A stretch of 64,000 bases of DNA from Sycon ciliatum (Eukaryota > Porifera > Calcarea > Leucosolenida > Sycettidae): positions 30,649,517-30,713,516 of the forward strand of contig NC_088645.1 in NCBI RefSeq assembly GCF_964019385.1, in the 5' to 3' direction. The first letter of the stretch is position 1, and each line of letters starts with the position of its first letter. Under the pieces are notes generated by a model that saw only the letters and a list, made by a program, of their open reading frames with translations, ran no database searches and was not told the DNA's origin. The translations under genes and the position numbers were made by a program. Of this stretch, positions 9,963 through 21,000 are shown one piece after another.

Positions 9963-10460
9963 AGTCAACATGTACTGTCATGTGTACGGAGTACGGTGTA
10001 CGGTGTTCGTTAGTGCAAACAAGCTGGCCGCACAAACGAGCCGAGTTTCTGGCGAGCGAGCTAACGAGTATCCGGTGAGATCGTTTCAACACTATCATAC
10101 AGTGTTTTCAAAACCCATTGCAGTGCTTGATGCACTCACTGAAAGTACAAGGCAAGGAGAAACAGAATAGAACGTACCACGGGTAACAGGACTTGTAGGA
10201 GAGACTACTAAATAGAACACAGCAAAATACACACACATAGATACCAGCGCATTTAGGGTAACAAAAGGACATAAACGAAAACGAGGAATTCGGTACCAGG
10301 GGTCGAGCAGCAACTAATTTCTTCTGACATGCTCTGTGGTGTGATACAGACATACTAGTTGTATACAGAGCACACACTGAGACTCCCAAGAAAGACACAT
10401 ACATCTTAGCACGGCTAGTCGTATACGGAGTACACACCGAGCCTACCATGAAACACACAA

Positions 10461-10550
10461 CAGTGGCGGATCCAGGATTTGGCCGAAGAGGGGGCCCAAG
10501 GTATCCGTCCCGGATGCCCCCTGCCCCCCCCCCCCCTGGATCCGCCACTG
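10461..10550. mobile_element. 90-bp MITE (CAGTGGCGGATCCAGG ends), copy 1
   Basis: The ends CAGTGGCGGATCCAGG and CCTGGATCCGCCACTG are perfect inverted repeats. The interior holds a run of C next to the right arm. It interrupts one of the 60-bp subrepeats of the tandem block; earlier copies of the subrepeat (7198, 7739, 8633) lack it. CAGNG ends suggest a hAT-type origin. Confidence 0.85.
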
Positions 10551-10677
10551 CACATACATCTTTGCACGGCTAGAAACAATTCTGCCACAAGTCTTTCTAG
10601 TACACGTTGCAGAAAGTGGTTGTCACTGCTCTAATGGCCATTTCTGCACCAGTAGATGCAACACAGTGGTCATACAG

Positions 10678-11355
10678 TATTGTTGAAATGAGCGTATCTA
10701 TAACAAACGAGCGATCGGTTCCACTAACGAGCAAGCTATCGAGCGAGCTAACGAGTTTCATTGATGTGGCAAATATGTTTTTTTGAATATTTTTTTTCTA
10801 AGTTAGATTTTATTCAGCTGGTTCAAATCATCACCGCCGGCATTTGGGATTGCTGCTGCTTCACTTCATTCTGCTGTTTGGTGTCGAGATGTCTTTTCAG
10901 CGCCGTCGTTGAGTAGCCTTGGTTAGAATAGACCGTTTTGCAAAGATTGCTAAGAGCCCTGGTCTTCGCTGCTTAGCGGGAGAAAATTTCCAAACGACTG
11001 AGAGTAACTTTCACTCGAATGGAGAGGTGACCGAAGCATATCCTGCGACAGGTCAGCAGATGCGGAACAAGACATCAGTAGAGTCCACCAAAGCTGCAAC
11101 GGCAACTGAAACAACTCAAGTGTCGTGCAGACATACAGTCACCGTAACTGCGAGTGATTTTCACTTTGCGCGGGACTGGACTCTCGATCGACCAGGGAGT
11201 CGGAAAATATTTTACGACTCCCCAGTCAACATGTACTGTCATGTGTACGGAGTACGGTGTACGGTGTTCGTTAGTGCAAACAAGCTGGCCGCACAAACGA
11301 GCCGAGTTTCTGGCGAGCGAGCTAACGAGTATCCGGTGAGATCGTTTCAACACTA
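10678..11355 (+). mobile_element. hAT-type MITE, copy 2 (uninterrupted)
   Basis: A 678-bp element with ends TATTGTTGAAA and TTTCAACACTA. The flanking duplication is TCATACAG on the left and TTATACAG on the right (one change). It gives the empty site for the LINE found in copy 1. A frame of 170 codons (10919-11431) runs through the element and out of the right end; copy 3 has the same frame, but it starts inside the repeat and shows no transposase motif. Confidence 0.85.
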
Positions 11356-11721
11356 TTATACAGTGTTTTCAAAACCCATTGCAGTGCTTGATGCACTCAC
11401 TGAAAGTACAAGGCAAGGAGAAACAGAATAGAACGTACCACGGGTAACAGGACTTGTAGGAGAGACTACTAAATAGAACACAGCAAAATACACACACATA
11501 GATACCAGCGCATTTAGGGTAACAAAAGGACATAAACGAAAACGAGGAATTCAGTACCAGGGGTCGAGCAGCAACTAATTTCTTCTGACATGCTCTGTGG
11601 TGTGATACAGACATACTAGTTGTATACAGAGCACACACTGAGACTCCCAAGAAAGACACATACATCTTAGCACGGCTAGTCGTATACGGAGTACACACCG
11701 AGCCTACCATGAAACACACAT

Positions 11722-11814
11722 CAGTGGCGGATCCAGGATTTGGCCGAAGAGGGGGCCCAAGGTATCCGTCCCGGATGCCCCCTGCCCCCCCCCCCCCCCC
11801 TGGATCCGCCACTG
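11722..11814. mobile_element. CAGTGGCGGATCCAGG MITE, copy 2
   Basis: The same small element at the same relative position in the next tandem unit; it differs mainly in the length of the C run. It was therefore copied with the unit rather than inserted independently. Confidence 0.85.
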
Positions 11815-11941
11815 CACATACATCTTTGCACGGCTAGGAACAATTCTGCCACAAGTCTTTCTAGTACACGTTGCAGAAAGTGGTTGTCACTGCTCTAATG
11901 GCCATTTCTGCACCAGTAGATGCAACACAGTGGTCATACAG

Positions 11942-12618
11942 TATTGTTGAAATGAGCGTATCTATAACAAACGAGCGATCGGTTCCACTAACGAGCAAGC
12001 TATCGAGCGAGCTAACGAGTTTCATTGATGTGGCAAATATGTTTTTTTGAATATTTTTTTCTAAGTTAGATTTTATTCAGCTGGTTCAAATCATCACCGC
12101 CGGCATTTGGGATTGCTGCTGCTTCACTTCATTCTGCTGTTTAGTGTCGAGATGTCTTTTTAGCGCCGTCGTTGAGTAGCCTTGGTAAGAATAGACCGTT
12201 TTGCAAAGATTGCAAAGAGCCCTGGTCTTCGCTGCTTAGCGGGAGAAAATTTCCAAACGACTGAGCGTAACTTTCACTCGAATGGAGAGGTGACCGAAGC
12301 ATATCCTGCGACAGGTCAGCAGATGCGGAACAAGACATCAGTAGAGTCCACCAAAGCTGCAACGGCAACTGAAACAACTCAAGTGTCGTGCATACATACA
12401 GTCACCGTAACTGCGAGTGATTTTCACTTTGCGCGGGACTGGACTCTCGATCGACCAGGGAGTCGGAAAATATTTTACGACTCCCCAGTCAACATGTACT
12501 GTCATGTGTACGGAGTACGGTGTGCGGTGTTCGTTAGTGCAAACAAGCTGGCCGCACAAACGAGCCGAGTTTCTGGCGAGCGAGCTAACGAGTATCCGGT
12601 GAGATCGTTTCAACACTA
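11942..12618 (+). mobile_element. hAT-type MITE, copy 3 (uninterrupted)
   Basis: A 677-bp element with the same ends and TCATACAG duplications at 11934-11941 and 12619-12626. It begins 1264 bp after copy 2, which gives the period of the compound duplication. Confidence 0.85.
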
Positions 12619-12984
12619 TCATACAGTGTTTTCAAAACCCATTGCAGTGCTTGATGCACTCACTGAAAGTACAAGGCAAGGAGAAACAGAATAGAACGTA
12701 CCATTGGTAACAGGACTTGTAGGAGAGACTACTAAATAGAACACAGCAAAACACACACACATAAATACCAGCGCATTTAGGGTAACAAAAGGACATAAAC
12801 GAAGACGAGGAATTCAGTACCAGGGGTCGAGCAGCAACTAATTTCTTCTTACATGCTCTGTGGTGTGATACAGACAAACTAGGTGTATACAGAGCACACA
12901 CTGAGACTCCCAAGAAAGACACATACATCTTAGCACGGCTAGTCGTATACGGAGTACACACCGAGCCTACCATGAAACACACAT

Positions 12985-13078
12985 CAGTGGCGGATCCAGG
13001 ATTTGGCCGAAGAGGGGGCCCAAGGTATCCGTCCCGGATGCCCCCAGCCCCCCCCCCCCCCCCCTGGATCCGCCACTG
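12985..13078. mobile_element. CAGTGGCGGATCCAGG MITE, copy 3
   Basis: The third copy, again at the same relative site; the C run is the longest of the three, as expected for a slippage-prone tract. Confidence 0.85.
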
Positions 13079-13598
13079 CACATACATCTTTGCACGGCTA
13101 GAAACAATTTTGCCACAAGTCTTTCTAGTTCACGTTGCAGAAAGTTGTTGTCACTGCTCTAATGGCCATTTCTGCACCAGTAGATGCAACACAGTGGTCA
13201 TGCAGTGTTTTCAAAACCCATTGCAGTGCTTGATGCACTCACTGAAAGTGCAAGGCAAGGAGAAACAGAATAGAACGTACCACTGGTAACATGAATTGTA
13301 GGAGAGACTACTAAATAGAACACAGCAAAATACACGCACATATATACCGACACACAAGCATATGCGTTACACACAGAAAGGCAGAGATGGAAAGAAGCAA
13401 GTGAAAACCTAGATTGCAGCTACTAGTGATCCCCATGTGAAGTACACATAGGTTTTGCCATACAGGAGTGTGCACTCAAACATTGCCAGTGACATTAGTG
13501 TTCAGCGCCTGTCTCTGTCTCACCCAAGCATGAACCATGGCACAATTCACAACACATCAATGTGAAGTTGTGTGATGCATAGCACATAAGGCACTTAC

Positions 13599-13718
13599 CC
13601 ACACACTTGCTCCCTGCCCATATATAGTTTAGTTTACAAATACAGTTGACAGTGCCTTGTCCCATCACGTGATTACAGGATTCAACATTGATGTCATCGG
13701 AACATCTAACTCTGCAAC
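13599..13718 (-). CDS. EGF-like exon of Ig/CCP membrane protein
   Basis: This 120-bp minus-strand exon has a textbook acceptor (TTCTATTTCCATTCCAG) and donor (G|GTAAGTGC), both phase 1. It encodes 40 residues with six cysteines in the order C-x3-C-x9-C-x11-C-x-C-x10-C (GCRVRCSDDINVESC, then VNCICKLNYIWAGSKC). The C-x-C pair and the last spacing are those of EGF-like domains; the first spacing (three residues) is at the short end. A single symmetric 1-1 exon per domain is the usual arrangement for shuffled extracellular modules. It follows the CCP exon in transcript order. It could instead be another small cysteine-rich fold. Confidence 0.65.
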
Positions 13719-14121
13719 CTGGAATGGAAATAGAAGAGAACGGGTGCAAAAAAAGTGTGCCATTTACCGGTATTATTATAGACCAGCATGTTTGTGTGTT
13801 TGCTTGGAACTAGGATAATTCAAGGTCTATTTTAGATGTTAGTTTTATTACGCAAGTCGTCATTGTCGGCAAAAACGGATAGTGAGCGTGAAATTGTGTG
13901 CTAGAGTGATCACTATATTTAGATAGGCATAGCAAGTAGAATGTGACCTCCATCACCAGTTAGTAACACTTCGAGACACCAATGACCGGTGCACAACTTC
14001 ACGGCCATTTGAAACCGCTTTCCAACTGTTCTCGTTCGGCAACTCGACAGACCCAAATAAAGCTGGAAAAATAACTCACTGCTTCACACTCTTAAAACCC
14101 CGAAAAAACCCTCATCACTAG

Positions 14122-15545
14122 TAGTGTGGAAACGATCTCACCGAGTACTCGTTAGCTCGCTCGCCAGAAACTCGGTTCGTTTGTGCGGCCAGCTCATGTG
14201 CACTAACGAACACCGTACTCCGTACACATGGCGGTATATATCGACCGGGGAGTCGTAAATATTTTACGACTCCCTGGTACGAAGACTCCAGTCCCACGCA
14301 AAAAGAAAATCACTCGCAGTTACAGTGACCGTATGCCTGCACAACGCGAATGTGTTTCAGTTGTCGTTGCAGCTTTGGTGGCCTCCACTGATGTCTTGTT
14401 CCGCATCTGCTGATCTGTCGCAGGACATGCTTCTGTCAACTTTCCATTCGAGTGAAAGTTAGTCCCAGTCATTTGGAAGTTTTCTCCCGCGATGCAGCGA
14501 AGAACAGGGCTACTTGCAATCGTTGCAAAACGGTCTATTCTTACAAAGGCTGCTCAACGACTGCGCTGAAACGACAGCTCGGTACCAAACAGTAGTCCGA
14601 AGTGAAGCAGAAGCAACCCCAAATACCAGCAGTGATAATTATTTGAACCAGCTGAATTGAATAAGAAATCGAGCTTAGAAAAAAATACGTAAAAAATCAT
14701 ATTGCCGCATCAATGAAACTCGTTAGCTCTCTCGATAGCTTGCTCGTTAGTGGAACTGTTCGCTGGTTTGTTAACCCCTTTAGCGCAAACGTCGTACTGG
14801 TACGACGCACATGAGTTGCATGCCCCACGGCCGTCGTACTAGTACGACGCGCGCTGTACACTGTACAGTGAACCTGCATCTCATAGTCGTTGGGTCCGTG
14901 TTGAGTCCATAGCGACTTATTCAAACTATCGTAACTCACTCCATACTTGGTCGATTCTCACAATCGAAACCTGTATCTGCACGTGAAAACTCTCAGTTGG
15001 CGATAGAAACAATCGCCGATGCGTTACGACTACCGGTTGTTGAGATATGCGACTCGACACGGCAAATTTCAGCTAGATTTTTTCGTGCAGTCTGCAGAAC
15101 GCGTATTTTCCATTGTGGATCATTTTTTGCGCTACTTGCTGCCATGGAAACAGGATTCAAATGATGGTAGTAGATCCCGCGAGTCTTGACAAAACATTTG
15201 AGCTCGATACGAGCAAGGAGACCGAAATGGCAGCTGAATATTTGACCCCGGTTAGTCTTGGCCGTACTCGAGTCTGTCGAGCACGTTGATGAAGTTTGCC
15301 AGACTGTAGCACGGGGTTTTGGTTTTGCTCCGAGCTGGGTTTGCCACCAGTTTGTTCCTCGGCTCAAGACCTTTCCAGGAAGCTCAAGATCGTGGAATTT
15401 GTCCAACGGAAGGTAAAGTTATCAATCCTTGAACAGGTAGTACTTTCATGGGAAAATACGATTTTTACAGGTGTTGACGTTTGGGCGCGTTCAGGTAGCG
15501 TTCAGGTAGCGTCGTGGTAAAGATACGCTTGTTTCAACACCAATA
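14122..15545 (-). mobile_element. Inverted, diverged hAT-type MITE split by another insertion
   Basis: The sequence from 14122 (TAGTGTGGAAACGATC) is the reverse complement of the MITE copies at 8.8-12.6 kb, about 80-85% alike by eye. Similarity stops at a TTAA at 14771-14774 and resumes at AAGATACGCTTGTTTCAACA near 15520. It ends at 15545, flanked by ATCACTAG (14114-14121) and ATAACTAG (15546-15553), a one-mismatch 8-bp target-site duplication. It fills most of the intron between the CCP and EGF-like exons. Its end lies only about 20 bases from the CCP exon's donor, which remains intact. Confidence 0.75.
14775..15516. mobile_element. Insertion at TTAA within the inverted hAT MITE (piggyBac-like?)
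   Basis: The insert begins immediately after TTAA with CCCCTTTAGCGCAAACGTC and has the internal near-palindromes CGTCGTACTGGTACGACG and CGTCGTACTAGTACGACG. It ends before GTAA, perhaps a mutated TTAA. TTAA target and CCCTTT start are piggyBac traits, but the right end does not mirror the left. It contains an unassigned minus-strand frame of 137 codons (14993-15406, starting MDKFHDLELPGKVLSRGTNW) with no motif I recognise. Confidence 0.4.
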
Positions 15546-15566
15546 ATAACTAGTGTACTGACTTAC

Positions 15567-15752
15567 TTTCACATGCTGGTGGTCTTGGGTTCCATACTCC
15601 GCCACTCTGGCATGTAGAATAGGTCACATCCAGACTGGTGTTAGCAAGAAACCCAGCTTGACAACTTATTGATATGTTCGTGCCAATCGCTCTGCTAAAA
15701 TCAGTAATGGGTTTGAAGTTGTGTTTTGCAAAAATGAGATCTGGACAAAGTT
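15567..15752 (-). CDS. CCP (sushi) exon of Ig/EGF membrane protein
   Basis: The 186-bp minus-strand exon has acceptor TTCTTTGTTTCCAG and donor A|GTAAGTC, both phase 1. The 62 residues form a complete complement-control-protein module. The four cysteines occur as LCPDL, ISISCQAGF, STCQSGGVW and PPACE, with the invariant tryptophan (GVW) before the last cysteine and the GF after the second. CCP modules are protein-protein recognition domains in complement regulators and adhesion receptors, with C1-C3 and C2-C4 disulphides. NIS and NTS are potential N-glycosylation sites. A symmetric 1-1 exon is normal for a CCP. This is one of the most secure protein calls in the window. Confidence 0.8.
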
Positions 15753-16430
15753 CTGGAAACAAAGAAGAGAACATTCAAGCCGGTTGTAGGTTTTGTGGTA
15801 ACAAGTCTTCAGTGTACAATAATGGATAGAGTGAAGACTTGAGAAATAAACTCTGATCGGAATTTCAAAATTTGGGACTTGATGGAGAGTTGCAAAGTAT
15901 TAGGAAATTAGACCAGGTGCCTCGTACTGCTCTTTTTCTCTCCGAAACTCAACACTTGCTAATCAGATACGAAAGAAAGAAAAAACTCATCAGTCACACC
16001 CCCACTACTCGAACCAGGGATCTTCGCGAGAAAGGTCCCTGGTTCGAGTTAGTCCCATATAGTCCCATATTAGCTGCAGAATGTGAAAGTGAAAAAAACA
16101 AAAAAAACAAGCGCCCTACATCAGAGCCTCGGGACACGAGTCCGTGTGTGGAAGGTGTGGGGGAAAGCATACGGGGTGCAGTGACAGACGTACAGCCAGC
16201 ATGCAACACAGAGTGTGCATAAACCATGAGCGGAAATCACGTATTATTCATGCCGAAATGTGAATATAGGTCATGCACAAGTGCTACCAAACTAGGCTAT
16301 TGTTCCTTCGAATATAAATACTCCAACATAGTCGGAGACCAGGTTCTAGATGCGCCTATGGAAGGATATTCGGGACGAGAAAAAGTGGTCGGATCGATAA
16401 GGTTGTCGGAGACTCAAGTTTCACTGTGCA
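15753..16430. other. Intron between Ig and CCP exons, with a tRNA-like hairpin
   Basis: No exon was found. At 16007-16020 and 16036-16049 there is a perfect 14-bp inverted repeat (ACTCGAACCAGGGA and its complement) around a 15-base loop. The right arm, CCTGGTTCGAGT, resembles a Pol III B box, so this may be a remnant of a tRNA-derived element. Confidence 0.4.
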
Positions 16431-16457
16431 GGAATTTAGTGTTATTTTGTATCACAC

Positions 16458-16680
<223 letters not shown>

Positions 16681-16827
16681 TACACGTCATATTGCGAGTG
16701 AGACGCAAAGCTAATAAATCATTTCTCAATTTCATTCTCCTTTCTACTCCAGTAACCATGCTGTACAGTACACAGTCAGTTATTGAGAGATTATTGCACA
16801 GAAAATAGGAAATGGTTTCAAACTTAC

Positions 16828-17145
16828 CTACAATGTTGAGTTGATATGTTTCTGTTGAGTTGTAATCCACTGTTCTGCAATGGTACAGTCCAGTGTATGA
16901 AGTGTTCAGTATAGGATGTACTGTGCTGTTCACCTGTACAATAGTACCTCCTGAGAAGGCACCTGTCTCAGCCCACACTAGACTACCATCAGTCTTCTCT
17001 AGTCGAATGAATGGTCCTGATCCACTGGCCACCAAGCATACAGGTAAGTAACTGGTAAAATTGACTGCAGGTTGTCCATCACCAAATGTCACCCTGTATG
17101 GTGCTAACTGTCGTGTACCAGCAGCATTTAGACTGACATGTTGAC
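16828..17145 (-). CDS. Ig-like domain exon of CCP/EGF membrane protein
   Basis: The minus-strand exon of 318 bp has a consensus donor (G|GTAAGTTTG) and an acceptor ending CTTCATACAG, both phase 1. It encodes 106 residues with an immunoglobulin-like pattern: a first cysteine in LPVCLVASGSG, a tryptophan about 20 residues later (GSLVWAETG) and the hallmark TGLYHC at the end of the fold. The closing strand is TYQLNIVG. Four N-glycosylation sequons (NFT, NST, NTS, NST) indicate an extracellular location. One Ig domain on one 1-1 exon is the usual metazoan arrangement. The loop between the first cysteine and tryptophan is short, so the exact Ig set is not assigned. In transcript order it precedes the CCP exon. 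Confidence 0.75.
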
Positions 17146-17175
17146 CTGTATGAAGGTACACATGTGGAACAGTGT

Positions 17176-17223
17176 GACAATGCTAACTCAATACATCACT
17201 ACCAGCAATGACAATGACCTGAC
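17176..17223. repeat. Left remnant of the 56-bp minisatellite, cut off by the BEL insertion
   Basis: One nearly complete unit (TGCTAACTCAATACATCACT and following bases) sits here and the rest of the array resumes at 24753. The BEL/Pao element therefore landed inside the array; the last five bases, CTGAC at 17219-17223, are its target-site duplication. Confidence 0.9.
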
Positions 17224-17741
17224 TGGTGTTTCGCTAGGCTTCTGCCGCACGCAGTCCCGTAATGGGCCGTATACCAAGCTCACACTCGACGGAGTCACTC
17301 ACAACACGAAAGACTTTATGGTTGATTAGAAGTAGAACGCCATGTCACGAACCGACTATTTCGTTCTAAGAAACTACAAGTGCAAAGAAAAACTCTCTGG
17401 AAAACAAAAGGCAGCGCAGCCAAACAAAGGTACAGCTAAAAACCTCATGCCGCACGCACAAGAACACAACAACCAAAAAGGCTACACGGTGCCAAGGCTG
17501 GCTCAGCGAAACCGACCGCAGCGGAACCTAAATGGTAGCCCGCTGTACAAATTCGATATTACATCAGGCATCAAGGTGCCCCCAAGGGGAGCACATGAAG
17601 ACAGTAAGATGCCAGGAGATAAAGGTCAAATCACAGAGAACAGACAGCATGACCGCAATGGCAATCAGGAAGAGAAAGCAGATCGCAACTGAACATGATA
17701 TGAACGTGTAGACTGAACTCCGTGGCATTCTCGCCACGCCA
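17224..17741 (-). repeat. 3' LTR of the BEL/Pao element
   Basis: 518 bp, matching the other LTR throughout. On the minus strand it starts TGGCGTGGCGAGAATGCC and ends GCGAAACACCA. An antisense frame of 116 codons inside it (17342-17692) is present in both copies but has no recognisable motif, so it is not called as a gene. Confidence 0.95.
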
Positions 17742-17754
17742 TTCTCCCCTTCCT
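17742..17754 (-). promoter_or_regulatory. Polypurine tract of the BEL/Pao element
   Basis: Read on the minus strand, AGGAAGGGGAGAA lies immediately upstream of the 3' LTR. This is the position and composition of the RNase H-resistant primer for plus-strand DNA synthesis. Confidence 0.85.
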
Positions 17755-18010
17755 GATGTGTCTACGGAGAGATACATCACCAACACTCGAAGCGGAAAAA
17801 TGAAAGAAAAAACAGAAAAGATTGCCTGAGTTGCTAGTGCTCAAGCAAACAGAAACAAAAAAAACAAAAATCAAAAAAAGATGATAGGCAACGGAACAAG
17901 AAATGAAAACAACATGAAAGAACATGTGCGAAGCAAGAGAGAAGCAAGAGAGTGAAAAGACATGACCATACTTCAATGGCGATGGTCCAATGCTGTTGCT
18001 ACTCAGTAAC

Positions 18011-21000
18011 TCACTGATATGCTTCCAGCGAGCAGATCTTGCTTATTGGGCGACGTAGCGTGGTCTTCTTCACCTTTACGTCCACGACTCGTACCAGCCC
18101 GTCACGTCCTGGGTGAACATCGACAACTCGTCCCAGCTGCCACTGACCACGTGGTGTGTCTTTGGCGAGTAGGATAACGACATCACCGACTTGCACGTTG
18201 TTGTAGGGTTTCTTCCATTTGGCACGACCACTCAGCATGGGCAGCCATTCTTGCATCCATCTTGCCCAGAAATGTCTGACCAGCTCCTGGACTCGTCTCC
18301 AGCGTCTCCTCAGGCTAGCTGCTGGGTCATCACCGGGTACATCAATACTGTGGCTCGCGTCGCCTAGCAGCAAGTCACTTGGAGAGATAGGAGTACAGTC
18401 TCTGGCATCTGAAGATACCGTTGTCAAGGGCCGACTGTTGATCAGGTGTTCTGCTCCAATCGTTGCCGTCACTAACTCCTCATCTGTGATGTCACCTGAC
18501 TTCAGAATGGCGTACAGTGCTCGTTTGGCAGCCTTCACCATGACCTCAAATGGTCCTCCGAAGTGCGGTGCTGCGGGTGGGTTGAAGTGCCACTGAATCC
18601 GTTGACCGTTGGTTGCCTTGATGATCTTCTTCTCGTCCAGTTCACTTCTCAACTCGCGTAGCTCGGTTACTGCACCAACAAAGTTCGTGCCATTGTCAGT
18701 GAGCACCTCGTGTGGGGCGCCACGTCGTCCGACCATTCGGAAGAAGCAGTTCAGAAAGCTTCCAGTATCAAGACCATACGCTACTTCGATGTGGATAGCG
18801 CGTGTGGCAAGACAGGTGAAGATGCACAGCCATCTCTTTGCCTGCGCTCGGCGTCCCTGCTTGGTGTACATCGGTCCTGCAAAGTCGATTCCAACCCTTT
18901 CAAACGCACGGGTGCCGGGTTCAATCCGGAGTGTTGGCAGTGGCGCCATGAGCTGCTTAGCAGGCTTGGCCTTTCGGCGTTGGCATTCAGGACATTGACG
19001 ATCCACTTCCTTGACTGCTTCGCGTGCACCGACAACCCAGAACCGCTTTACTAACTCGTTCAGAACTTGATTGTTGCCGAGTGCGTGATGACCGTTGCCA
19101 TGGATCCGCGTGATCACAAGCTTAGTCGTTGGATGCGTCCTGGGAAGGATGATCGGTGAGATCGTGTCAGAGGGCAAGAAGTCCGCGTACTGAAGACGAC
19201 TCCTTGCACGCAGCAAACCACTGTCATCTAACTGTGGATGGAGTGCTGCAATCTTGCTCTGGGAACTCACAGGTTGTCCCTTCTTGATGGCCTTGATCTC
19301 ATCTCGGAACTCAGACTCTTGCGCTGATTTCACCAGCATCAACTCAGACTCACTCAATTCGTCCACTGTCAATTCACCCAGTTCGCGGCGTTCGTGTGGC
19401 GCGCGAGCGTTGTGAAGAAATCTCATCACCCACGCTTGCACACGAATCAAGCGCTCCAAATCAGAGTATCGCTGCGGTTCCAGTCGCCAAACACTGGGCT
19501 CCGTTGCGACTGTGCCCTCATCATCAGTACCCGTCTCAGTGCTGCTCATCAGAACGGTCTCCTTCATAGACTTTGTTTCCTTTGCTTGGGCTGTAGGTAA
19601 CTGTCGTACTGGCCAGTCATCAGACGGCTTGGCCATGAAGCTAGGACCGGTCCACCACATACTGTCCGGCGTGAGCGATGTTGGGGCGCATCCTCTCGAC
19701 ACAATATCAGCCGGGTTCTCTGCCGTAGGGACATACCGCCATTGATCTGGGCTGCTTGCCTGGTGAATCGTGCTCACTCTGTTGGCAACGAACGTCTTGA
19801 ACAAGCGACTCCGGCCACGGATCCACCAGATCACGTCCATACTGTCAGTCCAGTAGATGATGTTCTGCGGGTTGATCTGCAACACCTTGGCTACTTCGTT
19901 GGCCATTTCGACTCCCAGCACAGCAGCCATCAATTCGAGCCGTGGGATGCTTGTGGCGGTAGTTGGCGAAACTCGTGACTTAGCAGACACAAATACGTTG
20001 CTGATCTCGCCGGAGGCGTAGCGGATACGTTGGTAGATGACGGCACCATACGCTAACTCTGATGTGTCGCCAAATACGTGAAGCTCGACATCTTGCGGTG
20101 TAGCGCCTGCAATGGCCTGCAAGCAGCGTGGCACTTGAATTGAGCTCAGTGCAAGGAGATCCTGGAACCACTGTCTACAACGTGAGCTCAGTTCGACGGG
20201 AAGCACTTCGTCCCAAGTTGCACCGCTAGCCCAGATCTCTTGCATCAGTATCTTGGCACGGATGATCACTGGTGCCAGAAATCCTAGCGGGTCGAAGATC
20301 GTCGCGATCTTTCGGAGGATGTTCCTCTTCGTCATCATCATATCGTCAGGTGGTATGACAGCCTGAAAGCTGAACATGTCGCTGTCGCTCAACCAACTGA
20401 TCCCTAGAGTCTTAATCTGGGATGGGCCGTCTCCGTTCAGGCTGAGTTGCGTTGCCTGATCTTCTCTGGGTATGTGACCCAACAGCTCCGGAGCATTCGA
20501 CAGCCACTTCCTCACTGCCATGCCTGCTCCCTTCCATGCTGCTGTCACACTCTTGTACAGGGCCACACCCTCGGCAATCGTAGAGACTGAGTCCATACCG
20601 TCGTCCATGTAAGTTGATTCGAGCATCATCTCGGCTGCACGGGCGAATTCTGGATCTAGTGTCTTAGCGTGCTCTAGCGCGACCAGTTGCGCTAAGAACG
20701 GGGAGCAGTTCAGACCGAATACCACCCGGTTGAATTCGTACACGTCTGGAGCCGACTGCGAGTCTGTATTCCACAGGAATCTCAGATATGGCCGATCTGA
20801 TTTTCTGACTTCAACCTGTAGATACATCTCCGTAACATCACAGCCAATGCAGATCGGATGCCGCCGAAACCTGAGCAGAACAGCCGATAGATCACGTTGT
20901 AACTTCGGACCGGTGTGCAGCAGGTCGTTGAGGGCGGTGCCATCATGCTTAGCTGACCCGTCGAACACAATGCGAACTTTCGTCGTACTTTTGTCCAGTC

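Larger units (their letters stand above)
8828..10094 (+). mobile_element. hAT-type MITE, copy 1, split by a LINE insertion
   Basis: The ends are TATTGTTGAAA and TTTCAACACTA, an imperfect inverted pair fitting the hAT TA/CAGNG terminus. An 8-bp target-site duplication, TCATACAG, flanks it (8820-8827 and 10095-10102). The empty site is visible in sister units (near 7926 and 13197), where TCATACAG or TCATGCAG occurs once. Without the 576-bp LINE insert and its 15-bp duplication the element is about 676 bp, like copies 2 and 3. An internal palindrome (GTCGTAAAATATTTTACGAC) lies just before the LINE. The open frame across it is not a transposase. Confidence 0.85.
7061..13380. repeat. Complex tandem segmental duplication block in an intron
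   Basis: A unit recognisable by GAAACAATTCTGCCACAAGT recurs near 7281, 7821, 8721, 10571, 11831 and 13101. Each copy carries a 60-bp subrepeat (CCTACCATGAAAGACACATA) two or three times, then a conserved segment ending in TAGATGCAACACAGTGGTCA. In three consecutive copies a hAT-type MITE sits at exactly the same place, so the compound of about 1264 bp was duplicated after the MITE landed. On the minus strand each copy has a strong polypyrimidine tract and AG (CTTGCCTTGCACTTTCAG), but the downstream frame soon meets a stop. The block lies in the inferred intron between the EGF-like and transmembrane exons. Confidence 0.85.

Noticed and set aside
10919-11431. 170-codon frames within the hAT MITE copies (also 12182-12694)
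   Set aside because: They start inside the repeat, differ between copies and show no transposase motifs; the inverted copy does not keep the frame.
16007-16049. Hairpin with B-box-like GGTTCGAGT as a tRNA gene
   Set aside because: There is no cloverleaf: no A box at the right distance, no anticodon arm and no acceptor stem.
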